Part shown: in pieces, positions 15,754-21,150 of the stretch
How the letters are laid out: each line of letters starts with the position of its first letter
How positions within the stretch are numbered: the first letter of the stretch is position 1
Virus record (IMG/VR): IMGVR_UViG_3300048927_000149
Coordinates: 1-23,336 of that record
Origin: a virus
DNA: 23,336 nt
Strand: one strand, 5' to 3'
The notes under the pieces: generated by a model
Databases searched by the model: none
The model's input: only the letters and a program-made list of their open reading frames with translations
What the model was told of the DNA's origin: nothing
Translations under genes and position numbers: made by a program

Positions 15754-16043
15754 CAGTACGGGTTCCCGTCCAAGTCCACGCGCGGAGACTCGGCACCTTC
15801 GTCCGGAACCGGTGTGCCAGCCTCCTCCCCCAACAGCTGCGCGACAGCTTGGACCAGCATGCCGACATGCGCCGCCAGCTCTGCGATCTGCTCGCCCTGC
15901 TGCTCGATGCCCCCGACCAGACGGTCAATGCGAGCGTCTGTGCTGCCATCGATGCGCGCGGCCAGGGCGGCGTCGGCGACTGCGCGCGCAGCTTGCTCGG
16001 CGACCAGTGCTTCCGCCAGCGCTTCAATCCGTGCAACGTCCAT
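15753..16043 (-). CDS. Small coiled-coil protein, unknown function
   Basis: A 96-residue protein. The chosen start is ATG 16043 (MDVARIEALAEALVAEQAAR) with GAGGG six bases upstream; translation could also begin six bases earlier at TTG. Residues 1-75 are one long Ala/Glu-rich helix with heptad hydrophobics (IEALAEALV..., IDRLVGGIEQQGEQIAELAAHVGMLVQAVAQLL), suggesting a parallel coiled coil. The tail (about 76-96) is acidic and Pro-rich and ends DLDGNPY. It overlaps the next upstream gene by 20 bases and the HNH gene by one. I do not recognise a family; the position suggests an accessory packaging role. Confidence 0.7.
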   Translation of the reverse strand: MDVARIEALAEALVAEQAARAVADAALAARIDGSTDARIDRLVGGIEQQGEQIAELAAHVGMLVQAVAQLLGEEAGTPVPDEGAESPRVDLDGNPY

Positions 16044-16206
16044 CAGCAACCCTCGTTGTTCGAAGTACCAGGCCGCGGCGTATCCACCGCTCGACCCGAT
16101 CCCAGTCCGGTTCCTTGCTCGTAGCTTTGGCGAACCACACCACTGAGGCCAGGTAGCACCTCAGCCACCAGCGCATGCGGACGGTAGCCGTCACTGCTCC
16201 AGCCAT
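16024..16206 (-). CDS. Short conserved-looking phage protein (60 aa), unknown
   Basis: A 60-residue protein starting at ATG 16206, one base inside the preceding stop. The body MRWWLRCYLASVVWFAKATSKEPDWDRVERWIRRGLVL has an aromatic/basic helix followed by a second helix, a pattern I associate with short proteins near phage terminases. It is basic (many Arg) and has no membrane segment of full length, though the WWLRCYLASVVWF helix is hydrophobic. Function unknown. Its tight coupling on both sides suggests it is real. Confidence 0.65.
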   Translation of the reverse strand: MAGAVTATVRMRWWLRCYLASVVWFAKATSKEPDWDRVERWIRRGLVLRTTRVADGRCTD

Positions 16207-16568
16207 CAGAACTCCTCCACTGCCCAGCCGCCGCCGTCCCGCTTGGCCTTGACCTTCACCGCGATGAAGCGGAACGGATACATGGACGCGGCGACCTTGA
16301 TCTTGGCCCTTGCATCGTCCTGCCAATGGCCCTTCACTTCGTGGCAGGCCATGACACCGTCGGCCTCCATCACGGCAAAGTCCGGGGTGTAGAACGTGTT
16401 GTCTGCCAGGCGCAGCTTCAGCCCCTCGAACCTGTGCCACAGGATCTCGCCGGCGGCCTGCAACGCGCGCAGCCGTTCGGCATACGCGGCTTCTGTCTTG
16501 TTCATCTCGCCGGTCTTCAACCGGCCAAGCGCCAGGATGCGGCGCCTCGCGCCATCTGGGCTACCCAT
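16206..16568 (-). CDS. PD-(D/E)XK-type phage endonuclease (DUF1064-like)
   Basis: A 120-residue small nuclease. Catalytic layout is seen: an acidic helix residue in NKTEAAYAERL (Glu26), then FYTPDFAVMEADG (Asp63), and CHEVKGHW (Glu77, Lys79). After it come DARAKIKVAASMYPFRFIAV, in which the last helix and strand of the fold fit. This is the DUF1064-like group of phage nucleases related to VSR and endonuclease I, perhaps acting on junctions or branched DNA during packaging or recombination. The start is ATG 16568, with GAGG six bases upstream. It is the first gene after the terminator at 16634-16661 and the first of four overlapping genes running to the HNH. Confidence 0.75.
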   Translation of the reverse strand: MGSPDGARRRILALGRLKTGEMNKTEAAYAERLRALQAAGEILWHRFEGLKLRLADNTFYTPDFAVMEADGVMACHEVKGHWQDDARAKIKVAASMYPFRFIAVKVKAKRDGGGWAVEEF

Positions 16569-16633
16569 CAGAGGCCTCGGCAGCTGTCACGATCAGCACA
16601 GGTCATCCCCTTTCGATCTGCTTGAAAGAAGTT

Positions 16634-16661
16634 GCCCGGCCAGCGACTTCGCTGACCGGGC
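16634..16661 (-). terminator. Terminator-like hairpin after beta-rich gene
   Basis: Near-perfect 11-bp stem GCCCGGCCAGC / GCTGACCGGGC (16634-16644 and 16651-16661, one G-U type mismatch) with a 6-base loop. The minus strand continues AACTTCTTTC. It begins 6 bases after the stop at 16668. The remaining 60 bases to the nuclease start hold no supported gene. Confidence 0.7.
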
Positions 16662-16667
16662 ACAGCC

Positions 16668-17255
16668 TTAGTTCGCCAGAAGGATCAGCTGGAACTTGGC
16701 GTTCACACCCCACGAGCCGCCACCGCCGCTCGACGCGCCCAGGCTAAGGCTGAAGCTGGTGCCTGCGCCGAAAGACGAACTACCCCTGAAATCGATGCCC
16801 AAACCGCCACCGAACTCCTGGCGAACGCTGCCGGACCACTGCTCGTTGAACTTGTAAGTGACACCGACGCTTGCCGGCGAAAGGTCGATCGTGGTGTCCT
16901 TGAACTGGACCTTGGCGGAGCCGGAGAGGTTTCCGTTGCTGTCGAAGGTGCCGCTCAGACGAGCTTCCTCGGTGCCCACGCCGTAGCCGATCGTTCCGGA
17001 AACGCGCTCGTTCTCGTAGTTCAGACGCAGGAAGGAGTCGTCAGCGCCGACCTTCACGAATGCGTTGCCCTTCTTTGCTTCCCCGCTGACAGCAGTGCCG
17101 TTGATGTTGCCGGAGAAGCTCGCACCTACCGGGCGGCCATCCTTATTGATGACACTGCCGCTGACCTGCCAGCCACTCTCGTCCATCGGTTGATCGATCG
17201 TGCCGCCGCCTGCGCGCTGCATCACTTTGTCGTCCATGTGCTCGTTCTTGCTCAT
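16668..17255 (-). CDS. Unrecognised beta-rich protein in its own hairpin-flanked cassette
   Basis: A 195-residue protein of no family I recognise. The start is ATG 17255 (MSKNEHMDDKVMQRAGGG), with AAGGAG eight bases upstream. After a polar 28-residue lead there are about 12-14 short alternating strands (WQVSGSVINKDG, GASFSGNINGTAVSGEA, AFVKVGADDSFLRLNYE, RVSGTIGYGVG, EARLSGTFDSNGNLSGSAKVQF, SVGVTYKFNEQWSGSVRQEF). A Gly/Ser-rich repeat-like end follows (SSFGAGTSFSLSLGASSGGGG, VNAKFQLILL). The alternation of polar and hydrophobic residues looks like an amphipathic beta barrel or beta solenoid. No signal peptide is visible, which argues against ordinary outer-membrane export. It lies between the spanin genes and the packaging genes with a hairpin on each side, the pattern of a moron. 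Confidence 0.7.
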   Translation of the reverse strand: MSKNEHMDDKVMQRAGGGTIDQPMDESGWQVSGSVINKDGRPVGASFSGNINGTAVSGEAKKGNAFVKVGADDSFLRLNYENERVSGTIGYGVGTEEARLSGTFDSNGNLSGSAKVQFKDTTIDLSPASVGVTYKFNEQWSGSVRQEFGGGLGIDFRGSSSFGAGTSFSLSLGASSGGGGSWGVNAKFQLILLAN

Positions 17256-17326
17256 TGAATTGCTCCTTGTTGTTGCCATTACGGCGGTAATCGGTGCCAC
17301 GGCCTATCCGGGGCACCAAAACGGCA

Positions 17327-17349
17327 GAGGGCCGCACATGGCGGCCCTC
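17327..17349 (-). terminator. Terminator-like hairpin after the spanin genes (weak)
   Basis: Perfect 9-bp stem GAGGGCCGC / GCGGCCCTC (17327-17335 and 17341-17349) with a 5-base loop. On the minus strand a T run (TTTT) comes only after TGCCG, so termination may be partial. It lies 26 bases downstream of the Rz stop and about 70 bases before the beta-rich gene. Confidence 0.5.
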
Positions 17350-17375
17350 AAGTAAGAGTGGGATTCTGGTGGTGG

Positions 17376-17846
17376 CTACTGCTGATCGCGATCCGCTTGG
17401 ATCACGGCTTGGCAGGCGCGGACGTGGTCTTCGGCATCGGTGACGATTCGAATAGCAGCTCCGACAACCTCTGGACGTAGTTCGGCGTGCGCATCACGTT
17501 CGATGGCGCCGGCGGCGGCTTCGGACAGGCGAGCGGTGTGGCAGGTGGCGAGGTCGTCGCGCAGGCGGAGATTGCCGCTGCGCAGGCCAGCCACAACAGC
17601 AGCAGGGACGGTCTCGGCCGCAGCCCGGTCTTCTTCATGCTTGGCTCCAATGTCGGCCAGCTGCAGGGCCTTGCTCTGCTCGGTGGCACGGGTCTTATTC
17701 ACCTGGTCGGCGATTGCCTCAGCACCGGCCGCGCGTTGCTTGGCGGCTACACCCTCAGATCGGTCACCGCGCCATGCCCAGCCAGCGCCGAACATGGCTG
17801 CGGACCAAACGACGAATGCGACGATGGCGATAGCGATGCGATTCAC
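17376..17846 (-). CDS. Rz: Inner-membrane spanin (Rz-like)
   Basis: A 156-residue i-spanin that, with Rz1, fuses inner and outer membranes at the end of lysis. I start it at GTG 17846 (MNRIAIAIVAFVVWSA), which overlaps the endolysin stop as GTGA and has a purine-rich AGGGGC upstream; an in-frame ATG at 17861 would overlap the endolysin by 19 bases. Residues about 4-25 form one membrane anchor. The rest is a periplasmic helical coiled coil (AAKQRAAGAEAIADQVNKTRATEQSKALQLADIGAKHEEDRAA) of the usual Rz length. Rz1 lies entirely within it in another frame. Confidence 0.88.
   Translation of the reverse strand: MNRIAIAIVAFVVWSAAMFGAGWAWRGDRSEGVAAKQRAAGAEAIADQVNKTRATEQSKALQLADIGAKHEEDRAAAETVPAAVVAGLRSGNLRLRDDLATCHTARLSEAAAGAIERDAHAELRPEVVGAAIRIVTDAEDHVRACQAVIQADRDQQ
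17402..17638 (-). CDS. Rz1: Outer-membrane spanin lipoprotein (Rz1-like), nested in Rz
   Basis: A 78-residue o-spanin encoded wholly inside Rz in a different frame, as in lambda. The start is ATG 17638 (MKKTGLRPRP). A basic start and the hydrophobic core SLLLLWLACAAAI lead to the lipobox ISAC (Cys26, next residue Ala, so outer membrane). The mature part is short and Pro-rich (TTSPPATPLACPKPPPAPS) and then polar, exactly the o-spanin pattern. It would bind Rz through its C-terminus. The signal-plus-lipobox-plus-proline combination within an Rz gene leaves little doubt. Confidence 0.88.
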   Translation of the reverse strand: MKKTGLRPRPSLLLLWLACAAAISACATTSPPATPLACPKPPPAPSNVMRTPNYVQRLSELLFESSPMPKTTSAPAKP

Positions 17847-18307
17847 GACCGCCCCTCGCACATCCGACGCTCAGCCGCTCGACGGTTCACCAGGCCCTGC
17901 ACGCGTTTCCCGCCTGCATAGACCCAACGGTCCAGCTCTGCGCACCAGGCTGAGGCTGGTCGCCCGCTGTTGATCTTGCGCACCAGCGAGGAGCCACAGG
18001 CTGCGGTGGTCCCGACGTTGTAGGACCAGCTCAGCAGTGCTGCCCACTCGTGCTGTTGCAGCGGGACATGGATGCAGGCCTGTATGCCGGTGAGGTATTC
18101 GCCCAGGCGGCTGTTGAGCCGCGCAGCACACTCCGCCTCGGTGTAGTGCGCCTTGTCCGGCTTGTCCGTATCGCCGTAGCAGTACGTCGCAACACCGACC
18201 ATGTCGATGTAGGGCGTCGGTGCATAGCCCTCGCGCGGCTTGACCAGCACTGCGGCGGACAGGGCAATAACGGCCGCGGCAGTCCCGCCGATGATTTTCG
18301 CCCTCAT
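17843..18307 (-). CDS. SAR endolysin, T4/P21-type lysozyme (GH24)
   Basis: A 154-residue muramidase that cuts the glycan strands of the cell wall. It starts MRAKIIGGTAAAVIALSAAVLV: residues 4-22 form a weakly hydrophobic, Ala/Gly-rich signal-anchor-release segment, so the enzyme would be exported without holin, held inactive in the membrane and released later. The catalytic triad is in the classic spacing: Glu26 (REGY), Asp35 (YIDMVG) and Thr41 (VATYCYG), spaced 9 and 6 as in P21 R and T4-like lysozymes. Further marks are WAALLSWSYNVGT and NRRAAERRMCEG at the end. Several Cys residues (e.g. Cys43) could serve in activation by disulfide exchange. The start overlaps the holin stop as ATGA. Confidence 0.93.
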   Translation of the reverse strand: MRAKIIGGTAAAVIALSAAVLVKPREGYAPTPYIDMVGVATYCYGDTDKPDKAHYTEAECAARLNSRLGEYLTGIQACIHVPLQQHEWAALLSWSYNVGTTAACGSSLVRKINSGRPASAWCAELDRWVYAGGKRVQGLVNRRAAERRMCEGRS

Positions 18308-18531
18308 GCCTGCGCCCTCTGCCGCCACTCGCGGACCCAGCGCCACCCGAGGTAGGCGATCTGGCCAACGAGATAGACGATGGTCAACACCACCACCACG
18401 CGGTCTAGATCCGCGCCCGCAGCGACGGCGCCGGCGACGGTTACCGGCGGTGCGGCTTTGGCCACGGCACCGGCCGCAGTGCTGATGATCTCGTCCTTCA
18501 TGGTGGCCCCGTGACTAGTCCGGTTCGGCAT
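18304..18531 (-). CDS. Holin (two-transmembrane, possible dual start)
   Basis: A 75-residue membrane protein just upstream of the endolysin. One clear membrane segment is VVVVLTIVYLVGQIAYLGW (about 45-63); a weaker hydrophobic Ala/Gly stretch (17-40) could be the first. The C-terminus is short and very basic (RWVREWRQRAQA), as in holins. Two ATGs ten codons apart open it: MPNRTSH (18531, with GGGAGGGGC just upstream) and MKDEIIS (18501). The longer form adds Arg and His at the N-terminus, which resembles the lambda S107/S105 antiholin-holin pair, though I cannot show that both are used. The call rests on size, topology and position, not on a named family. Confidence 0.75.
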   Translation of the reverse strand: MPNRTSHGATMKDEIISTAAGAVAKAAPPVTVAGAVAAGADLDRVVVVLTIVYLVGQIAYLGWRWVREWRQRAQA

Positions 18532-18567
18532 AAGCCCCTCCCGGTTAATGGGTGCCCGCCCCTAGCG

Positions 18568-18627
18568 CCGGCTGGGCACGAGAGTTTGTCCGGCTGGGAC
18601 GCGGGCAAAGAAAAAGCCCCGGCTGGG
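18568..18627 (-). repeat. Three direct repeats of CCGGCTGGG in the late control region
   Basis: CCGGCTGGG occurs at 18568-18576, 18590-18598 and 18619-18627 (minus strand CCCAGCCGG), 22 and 29 bases apart, in the 159-base gap between Q and the holin. The third copy includes the loop side of the terminator hairpin. Three exact 9-mers within 60 bases are unlikely by chance. They lie where a phage Q-binding element or late promoter control site would be expected. Confidence 0.55.
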
Positions 18628-18636
18628 CCGGGGCTT
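18609..18636 (-). terminator. Strong terminator between Q and lysis genes
   Basis: Perfect 10-bp stem AAGCCCCGGC / GCCGGGGCTT (18614-18623 and 18627-18636) with a 3-base loop; on the minus strand it is followed by TTTTT. It begins 55 bases after the Q stop and ends about 80 bases before the holin start, the location of a tR'-like terminator that Q-type factors overcome. Confidence 0.85.
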
Positions 18637-18690
18637 GCGATTGGATGGTGACAATATTGCCGCCTATTTCGATGACCTTGGAAGTCATCG

Positions 18691-19395
18691 TTACGCCGTC
18701 ATCGTGAGTGCCTTGCTGAACTGCCTTGCAGCGCGCGCCTCGGCGGCGCGGAAGTTGGCAAGCATCCACTCATAGACCGGCCGCCAGAACCGGCTGTAGG
18801 CCGACCAATCCGCCCCGATGGCGCCGGCGCGCTTTCGGCCGCTCAAGGGCTCGCAACCACTCCCGCCGCAGTCTCCGCAGTTCACTACACCTGCGCCCGC
18901 CGGATCAGGAACAACCTTCCTGCCGCCGCAACGCTCGCACTCGCACGCCCCGACCATCTCCGCGATCACCGCCCCAGCCAGAACCCCAAGCTGCTCCATC
19001 GTGTTGTTCGGCCATGCCGCAACGCGCGCGTCATCCAGCGCCTTCTCTGCTCGGCGCAGCTCACGCCGCTGCGCCTCGGTGACCATCCCGCCGCACCAGC
19101 CCATGCTGGCCTTGGCGATGCCGAAGTGCGTGCGAGCGTCGGCCAGCTCGTGCATCTGGCGAGTGAACTCCGGTGCCACCAAAGCGATGACGGCCTGGCG
19201 CAGCTGTTCGCGGCGGCGCTTACCACTCTCGGGCCACCACATTGCCTGCAGCAGTTCATGCCCCAGCCCGTGTGGCACGTACGCCAGTGCGGCCACGATC
19301 TCCTGAGTGGTCGGGCCGCCCGCTCTGCCGTCGAAACTCATGGTCTTTGGGCCCGTCCGGCTGGACAACAGTTCCCGTGCATTGTTCATTCGCAT
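18691..19395 (-). CDS. Q-like late antiterminator with zinc finger
   Basis: A 234-residue protein in the Q position, between replication/accessory genes and lysis. The start is ATG 19395 (MRMNNARELL) with AGGGGGAAGG upstream; a second ATG two codons on is possible. A helical N-terminal half (EIVAALAYVPHGLGHELLQAMWWPES, RQMHELADARTHFGIAKASMGWCGG) is followed by a zinc-binding region with two DnaJ-like knuckles: CECERCGG (Cys151, 153, 156) and VNCGDCGGSGC (Cys173, 176, 181). Then comes WSAYSRFWRPVYEWMLANF and a basic C-terminal helix. The zinc module in this place is typical of Q-type antiterminators of lambdoid phages. The strong terminator and repeats just downstream fit. NinG-like or other zinc proteins are less likely by position. 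Confidence 0.65.
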   Translation of the reverse strand: MRMNNARELLSSRTGPKTMSFDGRAGGPTTQEIVAALAYVPHGLGHELLQAMWWPESGKRRREQLRQAVIALVAPEFTRQMHELADARTHFGIAKASMGWCGGMVTEAQRRELRRAEKALDDARVAAWPNNTMEQLGVLAGAVIAEMVGACECERCGGRKVVPDPAGAGVVNCGDCGGSGCEPLSGRKRAGAIGADWSAYSRFWRPVYEWMLANFRAAEARAARQFSKALTMTA

Positions 19396-19459
19396 GCGCC
19401 TTCCCCCTGGTGGTTTGCTTGTGCAGCGCGCGGTCGCGCCGGATTCTTGGTTGCGTGCA

Positions 19460-19723
19460 TCAGGCCGCCGCCGGGCCAGCCGGCTCGGCGGCATAGTGCG
19501 TGATCGCCGGGTTGTCCCCGCGCCAGCTGCCGAACACTGGCCGCTCGCTCACCGAGTCCCACAGCATCAGTCGTTGGCCGTTCTGCGGCGCGACTGCGAT
19601 GGGTAGCCACAGCACCGCCGGCGTCTCCGATTCGGCGATGATCCTCCTGACCACGTTGATCGAAATGCGACCATCGGCGACGCAAGTGGTCACCAGGTTC
19701 TGCAGCAATGGTTGATAGCTCAT
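19460..19723 (-). CDS. Small DUF551-like protein
   Basis: An 87-residue protein that starts ATGA-coupled at 19723. A helical N-terminus (MSYQPLLQNLVTTCVADGRISIN) is followed by a domain close to DUF551: WLPIAVAPQNGQRLMLWDS, then VFGSWRGDNPAITHYAAEPAGP. In DUF551 proteins the usual ending is 'vtHW.pLPePP', and here the ending ITHYAAEPAGP is the match. Function of that family is unknown, but it is common in phage accessory regions. It ends 64 bases before Q. Confidence 0.7.
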   Translation of the reverse strand: MSYQPLLQNLVTTCVADGRISINVVRRIIAESETPAVLWLPIAVAPQNGQRLMLWDSVSERPVFGSWRGDNPAITHYAAEPAGPAAA

Positions 19724-19923
19724 GCTGCCTGCTCCCAGGTGGCCGGAAGGCGCTGCACCTGCCCCCCACGGGCCTCGAACTGCGCCACCGTCTCGAATTG
19801 GCCGGCCACCAACGTGCCGGGCTTCCTTCGCTTGGGTCGGGACACCGTGTTGTGATCCATCCGCCGCTCCCTGGGCGCGATCTGAGGGTTCAACCTCGGT
19901 GCCAGTTTCTTCGTTGTCTTCAT
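19720..19923 (-). CDS. Short basic phage protein (67 aa), unknown
   Basis: A 67-residue protein starting ATG 19923 (MKTTKKLAPRLNPQ), overlapping the Ref-like stop as ATGA; an internal ATG (MDHNTVSRPKRR) would give 46 residues. The first 35 residues are strongly basic and probably unstructured. The end (TLVAGQFETVAQFEARGGQVQRLPATWEQAA) has one short helix and a turn-strand pattern seen in many small phage proteins. No family or function recognised. Confidence 0.6.
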   Translation of the reverse strand: MKTTKKLAPRLNPQIAPRERRMDHNTVSRPKRRKPGTLVAGQFETVAQFEARGGQVQRLPATWEQAA

Positions 19924-20288
19924 GCTGCCGCCCTCAGTTCGTTGATGTAGGTCTGGTTTGCAATCAGCTCGTCGTCGGAGCCGTATGTCTCGTGGAAGGT
20001 CCGCGAACCATCCAGCAGGCTCGGGCCGTAGATCTGGCGCATCGTCGCGAAGGTGTTCCCCTCCATCGGAATGCGGCGGTGGTGCCATACACAGAGCGCG
20101 AAGCCGAAGAAGTGGCCGCGCCGCCGGTTGCCGCTCTTGGCGTGGTTGTAGTCGCAGCCGTAGACCACCAACTCCGGGTCCAACAGCCGCTGGATCTGCA
20201 GCACCAGGCAGGCCATACACGGGCCGGTCTTGGCCAACTCGATGCGTGCCGCCTCTTCCCTGGTCGGCGCCGGATCGTTGGACCACAT
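19920..20288 (-). CDS. Ref-like (RecA-dependent nuclease family) HNH protein
   Basis: A 122-residue protein, starting one base inside the preceding stop (TGATG at 20288). It reads like the Ref family, which P1 Ref exemplifies as a nuclease that cuts DNA at RecA-made displacement loops. Marks are GPCMACLV (Cys24, Cys27), a CDYNHA segment (Cys45, His49), CVWHHRR (Cys66, His69 and His70) and the closing SRTFHETYGSDDELI, where the family has 'fe..yG...eLl'. Cys and His residues would hold zinc and build the HNH active site. It is only the catalytic core, without P1 Ref's long disordered N-terminus. It sits among replication genes, suggesting a recombination or replication role. Family is fairly sure, activity is inference. 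Confidence 0.75.
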   Translation of the reverse strand: MWSNDPAPTREEAARIELAKTGPCMACLVLQIQRLLDPELVVYGCDYNHAKSGNRRRGHFFGFALCVWHHRRIPMEGNTFATMRQIYGPSLLDGSRTFHETYGSDDELIANQTYINELRAAA

Positions 20289-20482
20289 CAGCGCAGTTCC
20301 GGAATCGGACCGGCATACCGGGTGATCGGGATCTGCCGGCAACCATCGCGCCAGACGGTCGCCCCACGGGTGGCGTACAGCACCAGCGGTTTGACCCCGT
20401 AGCCATAGGCCAGATACCAGCCGGCCACCGCCACCGGCTCGGACACAGGGCGCACCTCCAGTTCGACGTGGTCCTGCCTCAT
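20288..20482 (-). CDS. Small DUF551-like protein (64 aa)
   Basis: A 64-residue protein, ATGA-coupled to the previous gene (stop 20479). Its body (AGWYLAYGYGVKPLVLYATRGATVWRDGCRQIPITRYAGPIPEL) has the strand pattern and closing 'iT.ya.pipEL' of DUF551-like proteins, and it resembles the 87-residue protein at 19460-19723 in layout but not closely in sequence. Function unknown. Confidence 0.65.
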   Translation of the reverse strand: MRQDHVELEVRPVSEPVAVAGWYLAYGYGVKPLVLYATRGATVWRDGCRQIPITRYAGPIPELR

Positions 20483-21150
20483 GCCGCTGCGTCCTGAGCG
20501 GGGCCGAACAACTCGGCGATTTCGGCCAGGTGCCTCCGGGCGCGCTCGTTCGCTTCTGGGCTCGCCTCCACTCGGCCAGCCAGCAGGGCAAGCGGATTGA
20601 ACGCAGGTGTGGCCGGCGGCAGCGCCAGGTGATCGGCTACCTGCTCGTGCACCAAGCGGCCAGCATCCACCGCCAACTGCAGCGCTGCGGCGCGGGCACT
20701 CGCGTCATGGCCCAGCGATGGCTGATAGACGGCGCAGCCACCCACAGCGCGCGCACTCTTCACCAACCGGGCGTACACCTCCAGAAACGCCTGCCGGGCT
20801 GCGATCTTGTCGCCCTCCTCGACCAGCGGCAGCGCCGCCGTCCATGCGTCCCTGGTCTGCTCGGTCCATACAACGGTCACCGCCTCGTCGGCGGCCCGGA
20901 TCGCCACAGACCACGCTTCGTTCGGTGCCGGGTGCCCGTCGTCAATGCGCTCCATGATCGCGGCCAGACTCAGCCGGCCCTTTACCTCGCGGCGGCAGGC
21001 GGTCAGCGCCTCGGCCAGCACGCGCAGCGGGTAGGAGGCCAGGTCGGTGACCATGTACGCCGCAGCGGTCGGCCGAATCTGCTCGCCCATCACCTCGGCC
21101 GTGGCCACCAGCATTTCGACCAGCGTGTCCTGTTCGGAATCACTGAGCAT
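20479..21150 (-). CDS. P-position replication protein, possible helicase loader
   Basis: A 223-residue protein following the O-like initiator, where lambda P (helicase loader) sits. It starts at ATG 21150, overlapping the initiator stop by 11 bases (ATGCTCAGTGA), so translation is coupled. It is almost all helix: MLSDSEQDTLVEMLVATAEVMGEQIRPTAAAYMVTDLASYPLRVLAEALTACRREV, then GRLSLAAIMERIDDGHPAPNEAWSVAI, and helices to the end. The 'L..AL..CRRE.KGRLSL..I..RI.DG.P.P.EAW' segment is one I associate with proteins next to phage initiators. No ATPase motif is seen. Name rests largely on position; it may be a divergent loader or an unrelated accessory. Confidence 0.6.
   Translation of the reverse strand: MLSDSEQDTLVEMLVATAEVMGEQIRPTAAAYMVTDLASYPLRVLAEALTACRREVKGRLSLAAIMERIDDGHPAPNEAWSVAIRAADEAVTVVWTEQTRDAWTAALPLVEEGDKIAARQAFLEVYARLVKSARAVGGCAVYQPSLGHDASARAAALQLAVDAGRLVHEQVADHLALPPATPAFNPLALLAGRVEASPEANERARRHLAEIAELFGPAQDAAA

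Noticed and set aside
16568-16606. Twelve-codon mini-ORF (MTCADRDSCRGL) ending on the nuclease start
   Set aside because: Although it overlaps the nuclease start as TGATG, its only Shine-Dalgarno-like sequence abuts the ATG too closely; probably chance.
17256-17375. A promoter for the beta-rich gene
   Set aside because: I looked for -35/-10 pairs in the gap and found none convincing; only hairpins and a strong ribosome-binding site are clear.
18545-18688. Small open frame (47 codons, MTSKVIEIGGNIVTIQSQ) after the Q stop
   Set aside because: It runs through the terminator, has no ribosome-binding site and would overlap the control repeats; I read the region as regulatory.
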